Assembly: GCA_035255485.1 (NCBI GenBank)
Contig: DATEZO010000087.1
Coordinates: 1-24,353 of the forward strand
Direction: 5' to 3'
DNA: 24,353 nt
Source of the DNA: DATEZO01 sp035255485
GTDB lineage: Bacteria; Pseudomonadota; Gammaproteobacteria; Burkholderiales; Burkholderiaceae_D
Under the pieces are notes generated by a model. That model searched no databases. It was given only the letters and a program-made list of their open reading frames with translations, and was not told where the DNA came from. Made by a program: the position numbers and the translations under genes. Shown here one piece after another: positions 6,862 to 15,416 of the stretch. The stretch's first letter is position 1, and every line of letters starts with the position of its first letter.

Positions 6862-8405
6862 GTAGCCTGTATCAATAGCAGATCCTCCTGCGCTTCGGCA
6901 TAGGCGCGCGCATAGGCAAGTTCACCCGGGGATTCGGCATGTATCGTCAGCAGCGGCTGTCCGACTTCAAGCTGTGTGCCAAGTGGTGCATGGAATACGA
7001 TACCGGCCGCGTGCGCTTTCGGTGCGCCGGCCAGCTTCGCGATGCGCGCCAGGCGCCGATTGTCGATGGCGACTACCCGACCGCGATGTGCCGACACAAG
7101 AACGTGCGTATGATCGGCGGCCGAAGGCTCCCTCATGCCGCCTTGTGCTTCGCAAATTGCCTGGAATTTTATCCATGCCGTACCGTTGCCAAGCACGCCG
7201 CAGGCCATTGCCAGACCTTCGCCCGGCTGCGCCTTGCCACCCAGTTCCAGCAAGCTGGCGGAAAGCAGCAGCGCCCGCTGCCGCAGATCATCCGGTGCAT
7301 GCCGATCGTTTTGCAGTACCGAAAGCACATCGCGCGCCTCCAGCGCCGGTCCAATGCCACGACCGACCGGTTGCGTCCCATCCGTAATGACAGTTCGCAT
7401 CACGATTCCGATTGCATCGCCGACTGCAAGCAGCCGTTTGCTCAGTGCCTCGGCTTGTTCGGCGGATCTCACCTTCACTGTCGGACCTACCGGTATGTCG
7501 ATCAGCGCATGGGTTGATCCGGCGGCGATTTTCTTGGACAGGATTGAAGCAACAAGCTGGCCGTCGCTGTCCAACCCGAGCGGGCGCTCCACGCGAATCA
7601 GAAGATCATCCGCCGGGCTGAGATTGACGGCGCCGCCCCATACGATACATCCGCCTTCGCTCTCGACCACGCGCCTGATCTGCTTCATGTCGAGCGTGAC
7701 CGGCGCCAGTGTTTCCATCGTATCCGCGGTTCCCGCCGGAGATGTAATCGAGCGCGATGATGTCTTGGGGATCGTTAGGCCGCAAGCGGCCACGATCGGC
7801 ACTATCAGCAAGGTGGTGCGATTGCCGGGCAAGCCGCCGACGCAATGCTTGTCCACCACCGGAACGGTATTCCATTCCAGGCGGCGCCCTACCCGGATCA
7901 TGGCGCGCGTCAATCCAATGGTTTCCGCCACATCCAACCGATTGCCGGCGCAGGCGGTAATGAAGGAAGCCAGTTCGATATCGGAATAACGCCCATCGAC
8001 GATATCGCGCATGATGGCGGACGCACCGTCCGACGTAAGCGGATTGCCATGGATTTTTGCACGTACCAGCGAAAATGATTGCGTCGGCTGCGGATGGAAG
8101 ACGCGCACTTTCTCACCTTCCGCAGCGGCCAATGCCCGCCAGGCCGCTTCCGACAAGCCTGCTTCATTCAGTTTCAGGATTTGCGAGTTGACCACATTCA
8201 GCGTGGCGATGATCCATTTTTCTCCGCGCCGCACCTCAACGCGGGATTGCGCCTCAAAGCCTTCAGCTCGGCAAATAGGAGAATCGCTACGCAAATAAAT
8301 TACCGGCTCCTGATAGGTATCGATGCCAAAGCGCTTGATACGAAGCACATTCGCTGCATTATTTCCTGTCCTGAGCGCCGTCTTGCGAATACGATTGGAT
8401 ACCAT
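6858..8405 (-). CDS. AMP phosphorylase / thymidine phosphorylase family protein (DeoA-like, long form)
   Basis: 515 residues, longer than ordinary DeoA (about 440) because of an extra N-terminal domain (about 1-110), as in archaeal AMP phosphorylases. The phosphate/nucleoside motif is DKHCVGGLPGN (185-195). The PGN version is the AMP-phosphorylase type; DeoA has GVGD. KTSSRSITSPAGTADTMETL (214-233) and GRGIGPALEARDVL are the other family signatures. It probably splits a nucleotide or nucleoside with phosphate to give base plus ribose-1-phosphate derivatives; the real substrate is uncertain. It starts 9 nt after the beta-CASP gene stop and its own stop overlaps the start of the prs remnant, so this was a three-gene operon. 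Confidence 0.9.
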   Translation of the reverse strand: MVSNRIRKTALRTGNNAANVLRIKRFGIDTYQEPVIYLRSDSPICRAEGFEAQSRVEVRRGEKWIIATLNVVNSQILKLNEAGLSEAAWRALAAAEGEKVRVFHPQPTQSFSLVRAKIHGNPLTSDGASAIMRDIVDGRYSDIELASFITACAGNRLDVAETIGLTRAMIRVGRRLEWNTVPVVDKHCVGGLPGNRTTLLIVPIVAACGLTIPKTSSRSITSPAGTADTMETLAPVTLDMKQIRRVVESEGGCIVWGGAVNLSPADDLLIRVERPLGLDSDGQLVASILSKKIAAGSTHALIDIPVGPTVKVRSAEQAEALSKRLLAVGDAIGIVMRTVITDGTQPVGRGIGPALEARDVLSVLQNDRHAPDDLRQRALLLSASLLELGGKAQPGEGLAMACGVLGNGTAWIKFQAICEAQGGMREPSAADHTHVLVSAHRGRVVAIDNRRLARIAKLAGAPKAHAAGIVFHAPLGTQLEVGQPLLTIHAESPGELAYARAYAEAQEDLLLIQAT

Positions 8406-8414
8406 CCATCTCTT

Positions 8415-9776
8415 TCAGGCAAGTTCGAAGCTATCGCAATAACCCGGCACCCGGCATGGCCATTTCAGCGTTTCCTCGATGCGTCGGCGCAGGGTATCGG
8501 CTGCATCCGGCTCGCCATGCGTAATAAAGGTCTGTTTTGGCGGTGCGGTAAAGCCCGATAGCCACGCCACGATTTCATCGCCATCTGCATGTGCGGAAAG
8601 ATTATCAAGTTGCGCGACCTGGGCCCTTAGCGGCACATATTCTCCGTGAATCTTGATCGACTCCGCACCGGCAACCATGGCTGCGCCGCGCGTGCCGCCG
8701 GCCTGGAAACCGGCAAAAAGGATGGTGTTGCGCGGGTCCGGCGCAAACGCTTTCAAATGATGCAATACTCGTCCGCCGGTAGCCATGCCGCTGGCAGCAA
8801 TGATTACCATCGGCATATGCTGCTGATTTAGGGCAATCGATTCCTCCATTGAATTAACGATCCTTGCGGCGTGGCACATTGCCTCGCATTGCGCGTGATT
8901 CAAGCGTTGATCGTTTTCATGCGCATGATAAATCAGCGTTGCATCCCTTGCCATGGGACTATTCAGATAAATCGGCAGAACGGATGGAATGGCGCCCGAC
9001 ACCTTGAGCAGATGCATGTAGTACAGCATCGTCTGCGCCCGCCCTACGGCGAACGACGGAATAATAACGATACCGCCGCGGTTGGTGGTTTCGTTGATGA
9101 TCTTGCCAAGTAAAATCAGTGGATCGGCCGGGTCATGGCGGCGATTGCCGTAGGTCGATTCCACCACCAGATAATCGGTTCGTCCGACCAGCGATGGCGG
9201 CAGCATGATGGGATCGTTCGGGCGCCCGAGGTCCCCAGAAAACGTCAGTGTTGTTGCGCCATCCGTGAGCGAAACCATTGCCGCGCCCAAAATGTGGCCG
9301 GCCCGCATCAGCGCCGCATTCAGGCCGCCGCCCACGGCGAACTGTTTGCCGAAACTGACGGGTGTAAAGAATTTCAGGGCATGTTCGGCATCTTCTTCCG
9401 TGTACAGCGGCAGCGCCGGTGCATGTTTTGAAAATCCATGCTTGTTGGCATAAGCGGCTTCTTCTTCAAGCAGATGGCCGCTATCGGGAAGAATGATCTT
9501 GCAGAGATCGTAGGTAGCTGCCGAACAGTAGATCTTTCCGCGGAATCCATTTTTCACCAATAGAGGCAGATAACCGCTGTGATCAAGATGCGCATGGGTC
9601 AGCACAACAGCATGGATTGTGGAAGGCTTGACAGGAAATGCCTCCCAGTTGTGCAGGCGAAGCTGCTTGTATCCCTGAAACAAGCCGCAGTCGACAAGTA
9701 TTTTCACCGCGCCGGATGTCACCAGGTATTTGGAGCCGGTAACCGTTCCAGTCGCACCGAGAAATTTGATGTGCAT
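8415..9776 (-). CDS. Beta-CASP metallo-beta-lactamase fold ribonuclease
   Basis: 453 residues from the ATG at 9776, which has AGGA 7 nt upstream; an upstream in-frame ATG at 9836 would add 20 residues that do not look like family sequence. The metallo-beta-lactamase core has HAHLDH (61-66) for two-zinc binding and later SGDLGRP. The beta-CASP insert and the final LSAHADGDE and FITHGEP histidine motifs follow. Homologues are RNA endo/exonucleases related to CPSF-73 and to bacterial YmdB/TTHA0252-type proteins. It is first in the operon with the phosphorylase and the former PRPP synthetase, suggesting a role in RNA or nucleotide salvage (inference). Confidence 0.92.
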   Translation of the reverse strand: MHIKFLGATGTVTGSKYLVTSGAVKILVDCGLFQGYKQLRLHNWEAFPVKPSTIHAVVLTHAHLDHSGYLPLLVKNGFRGKIYCSAATYDLCKIILPDSGHLLEEEAAYANKHGFSKHAPALPLYTEEDAEHALKFFTPVSFGKQFAVGGGLNAALMRAGHILGAAMVSLTDGATTLTFSGDLGRPNDPIMLPPSLVGRTDYLVVESTYGNRRHDPADPLILLGKIINETTNRGGIVIIPSFAVGRAQTMLYYMHLLKVSGAIPSVLPIYLNSPMARDATLIYHAHENDQRLNHAQCEAMCHAARIVNSMEESIALNQQHMPMVIIAASGMATGGRVLHHLKAFAPDPRNTILFAGFQAGGTRGAAMVAGAESIKIHGEYVPLRAQVAQLDNLSAHADGDEIVAWLSGFTAPPKQTFITHGEPDAADTLRRRIEETLKWPCRVPGYCDSFELA

Positions 9777-9950
9777 ATATTCATCCTGAAATGCCGATGG
9801 AAACGCGCTGCGCGGGCATGCAGCCTCAGGCTTCATTGCCAGATCATGTCCGCTCGAAATCCAGAGCCAATTGTCAGCGATGGAAGATTGGTCCAGGATC
9901 CATTCTCAAGCTACATCCATTGCATGAAGAAAATACCTTCCTGCAAGGAG

Positions 9951-9979
9951 ATTAGACCAGTACTCATATTCAAAAGCAA
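9951..9979 (-). promoter_or_regulatory. Possible sigma-70 promoter for the beta-CASP operon
   Basis: On the minus strand TTGCTT (9979-9974), a 17-nt spacer and TCTAAT (9956-9951) resemble -35 and -10 boxes. The -10 is good (5 of 6), the -35 is weak. It lies about 175 nt upstream of the ATG at 9776. The rest of 9777-10026 shows nothing else I can support. Confidence 0.3.
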
Positions 9980-10026
9980 CAATTGAAAGCCGGTCAGCGA
10001 TCACTGGTCCGGTTAAAAGAAACTAC

Positions 10027-10065
10027 GATTGAAAATAGGGATCTGTATCCCGCGTATCTTCAATC
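10027..10065 (-). terminator. Hairpin terminator after yjfB
   Basis: GATTGAA (10027-10033) pairs with TTCAATC (10059-10065). An inner GGGAT/ATCCC stem and an ATA/TAT pair bring the helix to about 15 pairs with small interior loops. On the minus strand it begins 9 nt after the yjfB stop and is followed by a GTAGTTTCTTTT tract. It fits an intrinsic terminator for yjfB. Confidence 0.6.
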
Positions 10066-10074
10066 AGGCAAGCA

Positions 10075-10272
10075 TCACGCTGTAGTGTTGATATTCTGCC
10101 CGAGATGGGAGGGCAGATTGGAGACGGTGGGCGACGGTAGCGCGTTCAGTAACGCCAGAGCGCCGGCGCTTTCTGCATTGAGCGCTTTCTTCAGCACTGC
10201 AATACCGATTTCCTGGCTGAGTTTTGTATCAGCCAGGCTCGTCGCCAGATTGGCAATTCCATTGACATCCAT
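10075..10272 (-). CDS. yjfB: YjfB family putative motility protein
   Basis: 65 residues from the ATG at 10272, which has GGGAGG 5-6 nt upstream, much better than the longer frame that starts at 10479. The family pattern is clear: MDVNGIANLA start, a helix ending in IAVLKKALNAESAGALALLNALP (about 24-46), and a C-terminal LGQNINTTA. The family is found mainly in flagellated bacteria and annotated as putative motility protein; its biochemical role is unknown. It is monocistronic, with a sigma-28-type promoter directly upstream and a terminator directly downstream. No other flagellar gene is in the window. The longer frame upstream of 10272 runs through the promoter and is not real. Confidence 0.85.
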   Translation of the reverse strand: MDVNGIANLATSLADTKLSQEIGIAVLKKALNAESAGALALLNALPSPTVSNLPSHLGQNINTTA

Positions 10273-10298
10273 TAATTCCTCCCGTGCTGTTCCCTTGA

Positions 10299-10325
10299 TT
10301 AACGGCAGATCTGCAGATTTCTTTA
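10299..10325 (-). promoter_or_regulatory. Sigma-28 (FliA) flagellar promoter for yjfB
   Basis: On the minus strand TAAAGAAA (10325-10318), exactly 11 nt, then GCCGTTAA (10306-10299). The FliA consensus is TAAAGTTT-N11-GCCGATAA, so the -10 matches 7 of 8 and the -35 core TAAAG is perfect. The start of transcription would fall about 20 nt before the yjfB ATG, leaving room for the GGGAGG ribosome binding site. Confidence 0.75.
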
Positions 10326-10331
10326 TTGATC

Positions 10332-10357
10332 GCCTGTGGAAATCTGTGGAAACAGGC
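10332..10357. repeat. Inverted repeat enclosing a tandem TGTGGAAA repeat
   Basis: GCCTGT (10332-10337) and ACAGGC (10352-10357) are exact inverted arms, and TGTGGAAA occurs twice in tandem 10 bp apart, one helical turn. It lies just upstream of the yjfB -35 box. It could be an activator or repressor site. On the other strand the repeats resemble DnaA boxes at 8 of 9 positions, probably by chance. Confidence 0.4.
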
Positions 10358-10666
10358 ATTTTCATCCTGCCGGTTTTCTCTCGTGCGCATAGGCAGATAG
10401 CTGGAAAAATCCATTTGTTCGGCAATGCAGTCCGGAAAGCCCGAATCATGAGATGCGCACGCATCTTGCTACTCTTCATATGACGTCTTCAAGCGTTTCC
10501 ATGCTGAAGAAAATCACGGCCGGATTGGGGACATATAAATCCATGGTGTTGCGGCGCTATGACTTTGAAGGGGGCAGGCTGTTGTCTGCAAGCTTTAGCA
10601 TGGACGCGGATGTTTTCTACGCTGTACCGACCAATAAAATGCAGGGAAAAGAAACGTAATCCGCTT

Positions 10667-10681
10667 TCAATGGTCCATTGA
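10667..10681. promoter_or_regulatory. Perfect 15-bp palindrome upstream of prkA
   Basis: TCAATGG and CCATTGA flank a single central T. It ends 33 nt before the prkA ATG, so it lies near the likely transcription start or in a short leader. It has the shape of a dimeric regulator's operator; the regulator is unknown. Confidence 0.4.
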
Positions 10682-10714
10682 TTAAATCCAATCACTTTAT
10701 CGGGGAGAACTGCA

Positions 10715-12664
10715 ATGATGAACCACGGTAATGCCGAGTCCGCCGAGCAAAGAGAAAGCTTCCTGAAAAATCTCGTTGCTTTCACCAAGGACCATCGAGC
10801 CGCATACTGGGCAGGTCCAGTGTCGGAATTTCTGGAAAGAATAGTCCCTGTCGATCCTGCCGGCATTGCACGGACTTCCCACCAATACATCTGGGACATG
10901 ATCCGCTGGACGCGCTCGCGGGAACCGGCCGACAATGTTCAGAACAGATTGTTCAGTGATGAATTGTTTGGCGTCGATGAGGCAATTGAACGTGTCATTG
11001 ATTATTTCAAGGCTGCGGCCGCCGGCTCCGAAGTGGGGCGGCGCTTACTGTTATTACTTGGTCCGCCTTCTGGCGGAAAATCAACGCTGGTGATTCTGCT
11101 CAAGCGCGGCCTGGAAGAGTACAGTTTCACGGATGCCGGCGCGCTATATGGCATCAAGGGCTGCCCGGTACATGAATCGCCGCTGCATCTGGTACCGCAC
11201 ACGTTGCGTCCACAATTCCGCGAAACCTATGGGGTGGAAATCACGGGTGAAGTCTGCCCGTATTGCCGCTCACGCCTGGAAGAGCAGTACGACGGCGATT
11301 TTCTTCAGATGCCGGTGGAACGCATCTTCATTTCGGAAGCGGGCCGCATCGGTATCGGCACTTACGCCCCGCATGACCCCACCACGGCCGACCTGGCTGA
11401 TCTGGTCGGCTCGGTCGATTTGTCCAAGGTTGCGGAATACGGCGACGAAGGCGATCCTCGCGCCTGGTCATGGTCGGGCGCCGTGTATGCGGCAAGTCGC
11501 GGCATGCTGGAAATGATCGAAATACTGAAGGTGAAGCGGGAATTTCTCTATCTGCTGCTGACGTTAACGCAGGAAAAGAATGTCAAGGTATCGCGTTTTC
11601 CGCTGATTTATCTGGATGAAACCATCCTGGCGCATACCAATCTGGCTGAATTCCGCAAATTCCTGCAGGAGAGCGAGAATGAAGCGCTGCTTGATCGCAT
11701 GGTCATTATCCAGGTTCCCTATACGCTAAATTACAAGGAGGAAGCGCGAATTTACAAAAAACTGATCTCGTCCGCCGCACCGGCCTTCCGCGAAGTACAT
11801 CTCGATCCGCATGTACTGCATGCAGCCGCCGTATTTGCCATCCTGACCCGGCTGCACGAGAGTGAAGACAAGGAGTCCGAGCTGATGAAGAAAGTCCGCA
11901 TCTATGCGGACGAAGAAGTGGAAGGCGTTAATCGCGCGGAAGCCGACCGGATCAAGGACAAGATGCCGGATGAAGGCTTGTCCGGGGTATCGCCCCGCTT
12001 CGTGATCAATGCGCTATCCAATGCGATCATCCAGTCGAATGTGAAGAGCCTGACAACCATGGATGTGCTGTTGGCACTCAAGGATGCAATCGAAAACGAT
12101 GCTCGCATCGACCCCAAGAAAAAGCGCAAATGGATGGATTACCTGGTTCTGGCGCGCAAGCATTTCTATAATCGCTGGGTCAAGGAAGACGTTCATAAGG
12201 CACTGTTTGTATCGTTCGAACAGGAAGCGCAGGATTTGCTCGACAAATATCTGGATGAAGTCGAAGCGACATTGGATAACCGCCAGATCAGAGACCCGAT
12301 TACGAATGAGGAGCGCAAGCCGGACGAGCGTTTCCTGCGCGCGGTCGAAGAAAAAATCCATATCTCCGATTCCGGCAAGCAGTCGTTCCGGCAGGAGGTG
12401 GTGCGCAAGGCAATGGGATCATTCAAGCGCGGTGAAAAATTCACTCTCGGCAGCCACGTGCAGTTACATGATGCGGTTGAGCAGTATCTGTTCGAGCAGC
12501 GCCGTGATGTATTGCGCATGGTGAGTTCCACCACGCGTCCGGATGAAGAAGTGCGGCAAAAGATATCCGTGGTCGAGCGCCGCCTGGTTGATGAATACGA
12601 CTACGACAGCCACAGCGCACGCGAGGCATTGAATTACGTGACAACGTTGCTGGCACAGGAATGA
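10715..12664 (+). CDS. prkA: PrkA family AAA+ serine protein kinase (YeaG-like)
   Basis: 649 residues, typical of PrkA/YeaG. The ATG at 10715 has GGGGAG about 7 nt upstream. The N-terminal AAA+ domain has Walker A GPPSGGKST (116-124). A likely metal-binding set follows: C150-P-V-H153 and CPYC (181-184), as in other PrkA proteins. The C-terminal third contains the PrkA kinase-like domain. The family is a cytosolic stress kinase: in E. coli yeaG is RpoS-dependent and affects nitrogen starvation survival, and in Bacillus it acts in sporulation. The next genes are DUF444 and spoVR in the same direction, the standard arrangement. A palindromic site lies just upstream. Confidence 0.96.
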   Translation: MMNHGNAESAEQRESFLKNLVAFTKDHRAAYWAGPVSEFLERIVPVDPAGIARTSHQYIWDMIRWTRSREPADNVQNRLFSDELFGVDEAIERVIDYFKAAAAGSEVGRRLLLLLGPPSGGKSTLVILLKRGLEEYSFTDAGALYGIKGCPVHESPLHLVPHTLRPQFRETYGVEITGEVCPYCRSRLEEQYDGDFLQMPVERIFISEAGRIGIGTYAPHDPTTADLADLVGSVDLSKVAEYGDEGDPRAWSWSGAVYAASRGMLEMIEILKVKREFLYLLLTLTQEKNVKVSRFPLIYLDETILAHTNLAEFRKFLQESENEALLDRMVIIQVPYTLNYKEEARIYKKLISSAAPAFREVHLDPHVLHAAAVFAILTRLHESEDKESELMKKVRIYADEEVEGVNRAEADRIKDKMPDEGLSGVSPRFVINALSNAIIQSNVKSLTTMDVLLALKDAIENDARIDPKKKRKWMDYLVLARKHFYNRWVKEDVHKALFVSFEQEAQDLLDKYLDEVEATLDNRQIRDPITNEERKPDERFLRAVEEKIHISDSGKQSFRQEVVRKAMGSFKRGEKFTLGSHVQLHDAVEQYLFEQRRDVLRMVSSTTRPDEEVRQKISVVERRLVDEYDYDSHSAREALNYVTTLLAQE

Positions 12665-12791
12665 CGCATGCGGCATGGATGATCGAATGCCAATGCAAAT
12701 GGCCGAAGCCTCAAGGCGAAGATGGGTCCGCAAATGCCTGTGATTCCTTCTCGTCCTTAAAGGCACGCCGGCATGGATGATAGGTAAACAT

Positions 12792-13961
12792 ATGGTAAAT
12801 CACATCTCGATTTCCGCCGAAACGCCGTGGTACGACTTGTTTTCCAGAGGCGCACGCGATTGGCTTCGACATAATGAAAAGGTTCGTGAGGGCGTGCAGC
12901 AAAGCTTACCCGACCTCATCTCGGAATCGGACATCATCACCGGCTCGCAGGAACGGACGGTGCGGGTGCCGGTGCGCATGCTGGAACATGCGCGCTTTCG
13001 CCTTTCGGATACCCAGGCGCAGTCGCATAGCGACGCCGGACAGGGACAAGGAGAACCGGGAGATATCCTGCGGCCGGCACAGCCCGGCCAACAGGGTGAT
13101 GAAGGGCAAGGTGACAATGGCGAGGGTGAAGTCAAGTTGTTGCTTGAACTCAAGGTTGACGACATTATGGATTGGTTATGGGAAGAGTTGAAACTTCCCG
13201 ATCTTGAGCCGAAGCGCAATACGTCCGTCGAAGATCAGGAACTGGTGCGAGAAGGCTGGGACAAGCGCGGCGCACGCGCACGGCTGGATCGCCGCCGCAC
13301 CGTGAAAGAAGCGGTAAAGCGCCGCGCGCTCCAGGCTAATCCGGTTCCATTCAGCAACGAAGACCTGCGCTTCCGGCAACTGGTGCAGCGTCGCAAACCC
13401 GCCACTAACGCGGTGGTGATCTTTGCGCTCGACGTTTCCGCCAGCATGACCGAAGCAGAACGGAAATTGGCCAAGACTTTCTTTTTCTTTGTTCTGCAAG
13501 GCATTCGCCGCCGCTATACGAAAGTGGAAACCAGATTCATTGCGCATACTACGCAAGCCTGGGAATTTTCAGAAAATGAATTTTTCCAGGTCAGCGGCAC
13601 TGGTGGCACCGGCGCCTCAACCGCTTTCAACCTGGCGCTGGAATTGATCCAGAGCGAATACGATCCGTCGCAATACAACGGGTATCTGTTTTATGCATCC
13701 GATGGCGAGAATTTCACGGAAGATCGCCCCGCCGCCGCCGCCTCGCTCGCCAAACTGACGACATTGCTGAACTATGTCGGCTATGTGGAAACGGTACCGG
13801 GATCGCCGCGCATTACCGAGACCGAAATGAAAGCGATCTGTGCGGAGCTGGAACGGCGTGGCGCACCGATTGGCACCAGCATTCTCGCAAATCCGGAAGA
13901 CGTATGGAAAGCCATTCGTCAATTTTTGGTGCAGCAAACAGAACATGCCGAGGAAACGTAA
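12792..13961 (+). CDS. DUF444/YeaH family protein with von Willebrand-like domain
   Basis: 389 residues from the ATG at 12792, which has AGG 7 nt upstream; the in-frame ATG at 12777 adds five residues and has no clear ribosome binding site. Order: an N-terminal region with HNEKVREG, a low-complexity Gly/Gln/Asp linker (about 75-112) typical of YeaH, then a C-terminal vWA-like domain with the metal site DVSAS (about 214-218) and GTGGTGAS further on. Family members are partners of PrkA/YeaG and coexpressed with it; the molecular role is not known. It is somewhat shorter than E. coli YeaH (about 427). Its stop overlaps the spoVR start (TAATG). Confidence 0.93.
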   Translation: MVNHISISAETPWYDLFSRGARDWLRHNEKVREGVQQSLPDLISESDIITGSQERTVRVPVRMLEHARFRLSDTQAQSHSDAGQGQGEPGDILRPAQPGQQGDEGQGDNGEGEVKLLLELKVDDIMDWLWEELKLPDLEPKRNTSVEDQELVREGWDKRGARARLDRRRTVKEAVKRRALQANPVPFSNEDLRFRQLVQRRKPATNAVVIFALDVSASMTEAERKLAKTFFFFVLQGIRRRYTKVETRFIAHTTQAWEFSENEFFQVSGTGGTGASTAFNLALELIQSEYDPSQYNGYLFYASDGENFTEDRPAAAASLAKLTTLLNYVGYVETVPGSPRITETEMKAICAELERRGAPIGTSILANPEDVWKAIRQFLVQQTEHAEET

Positions 13962-15343
13962 TGCTCTCCACGAACACCGATTTGATTGATTATGCGAAGC
14001 GCATCGAGGAGCTCGCGACGCGCCTCGGTCTTGATTTTTATCCGGTCGATTTCGAGCTGGTACCGAATAATTTCATGATGGAAATCGCGGTTTACGGACT
14101 CCCGATCCGCATGCCGCACTGGTCATTCGGTGTCCGCTACATTCACCAGTTGATTCGGCAAGGCATGGGGCATTCACGCATTTTCGAAGTCATGTTCCCT
14201 GGCGATCCTTGCCATGCCTATCTGGTCAACAACAATACGCTGCCGGAAAATACGCTGGTCGTCGCCCATGTGCTCGGTCATGCAGATTTTGCGAAAAACA
14301 ATCATCTGTTCGCGCACTTCATGGAAATGGCAGGCGGCCATGTGCTTGAACAATCCGCTGCGCGTGCGCATCGGATCGAAACCGCCTTGCAGGAATTCGG
14401 CCAGGAGCGCGTGGAAGCGGTGCTGGATGCGGCGCTCGCGCTGGAGCCGCATATTGATAGCAACAGTGATTTGCATCGCCCGCTCTATCCGGTCGGCGTA
14501 CATAAGCTGGAACAGGCACCGCAACCGGACCAGTTCCATCAGCGTTATCTGGATTTGCCAGGTGAAAAGCATGTGGTAGACAGCAAACCGATCCGCTCGA
14601 GTCTCAAGCTTCCTCCGCAACCGGAATACGATCTGCTCTGGTTCATTGCCCACTATGCGCCTGAACTGGAAGGTTGGGAACGCGACATTTTTCTCGCGGT
14701 CCGTGAAGAGTCGTTTTATTTTTATCCTGTTTTCGCATGCCAGATCATGAACGAAGGCTGGGCGTCATACTGGCATGCACGGCTGTTGCGCGAGGCTGAT
14801 TTTCTGCCGGGCGATCTGTATCTGTCGGCGATCAAGGCGCATTCGGATGTAGTGCGACCGTATGCATCGGAAAATCAGCTGGCGTTGGCAGTTAATCCCT
14901 ATCATCTCGGATTTTGCATGTGGGAGCGCATCATTGAAACAAAAGGGCTGGAAGCTGCGCGCCGGATTTGCGCAGAAGAAGACGATTTCGGCTTCATTCG
15001 CAATTATCTTGATGCAGAACTGGCGGAAAAGCTGGAGCTGTTCGTCTACGAAGCGCGCGATGATGGCGATATCCGGATTGCAAACCGCGACCTCCATGCA
15101 ATTCACGAAGCGATTCTGGCGCCGAAATTCAATTACGGGGCGCCGCGCATTGCAGCGACCCATCTGCATCACGACGGCAGTCTTGAGTTGACGCACGATT
15201 ACAAGAGCGACGGCCGCGGCCTGGATATTCATCGCGCCGAGCGCGTGCTTGAGTATATTGGAAAGGTCTGGCGGCGTCCGGTAACGCTGAATACCATTGG
15301 CGATAGCGGCAACATGCGAATACTGACGAGTCGCAAAATGTAA
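13961..15343 (+). CDS. spoVR: SpoVR family protein (YcgB-like)
   Basis: 460 residues from the ATG at 13961, which overlaps the DUF444 stop and has AGGA 6 nt upstream; the 19 extra residues of the longer frame lie inside DUF444. Family marks are the DFYPVDFELVP and FMMEIAVYGLP N-terminus, GHSRIFEVMFPGDPCHAYLV, and the histidine-rich GHADFAKNNHLF segment. QIMNEGWASYWHARLL and NPYHLGFCMWE lie in the centre. SpoVR affects spore cortex in Bacillus; in non-sporulating Proteobacteria it travels with prkA and DUF444 and is a stress gene of unknown biochemistry. It is last in the operon, followed by a terminator about 75 nt on. Confidence 0.94.
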   Translation: MLSTNTDLIDYAKRIEELATRLGLDFYPVDFELVPNNFMMEIAVYGLPIRMPHWSFGVRYIHQLIRQGMGHSRIFEVMFPGDPCHAYLVNNNTLPENTLVVAHVLGHADFAKNNHLFAHFMEMAGGHVLEQSAARAHRIETALQEFGQERVEAVLDAALALEPHIDSNSDLHRPLYPVGVHKLEQAPQPDQFHQRYLDLPGEKHVVDSKPIRSSLKLPPQPEYDLLWFIAHYAPELEGWERDIFLAVREESFYFYPVFACQIMNEGWASYWHARLLREADFLPGDLYLSAIKAHSDVVRPYASENQLALAVNPYHLGFCMWERIIETKGLEAARRICAEEDDFGFIRNYLDAELAEKLELFVYEARDDGDIRIANRDLHAIHEAILAPKFNYGAPRIAATHLHHDGSLELTHDYKSDGRGLDIHRAERVLEYIGKVWRRPVTLNTIGDSGNMRILTSRKM

Positions 15344-15416
15344 AATTGGCGATCCAGGCGCGCGTGTTCTTGTACATGGGTAGCCAGGCTGGATGGCCGG
15401 CGCAAGGATCATGCAA

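Larger units (their letters stand above)
10273..10714. other. Control region between yjfB and prkA
   Basis: About 440 bases between divergent genes. It holds the FliA promoter (10299-10325), the tandem/inverted element (10332-10357) and a palindrome (10667-10681). A 69-codon plus-strand frame at 10453-10659 has no good ribosome binding site or recognisable domain and is not called. No clear prkA promoter was found. Confidence 0.5.

Noticed and set aside
10335..10354. Two DnaA-box-like sequences as a possible origin
   Set aside because: Each differs from the consensus at the first base, there are only two, and no dnaA, dnaN or AT-rich unwinding element is nearby.
9983..10483. 166-codon plus-strand frame
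   Set aside because: It is antisense to yjfB, whose family pattern, promoter, ribosome binding site and terminator all fit the minus strand.
10453..10659. 69-codon plus-strand frame before prkA
   Set aside because: No ribosome binding site and no recognisable domain; it lies in a control region.
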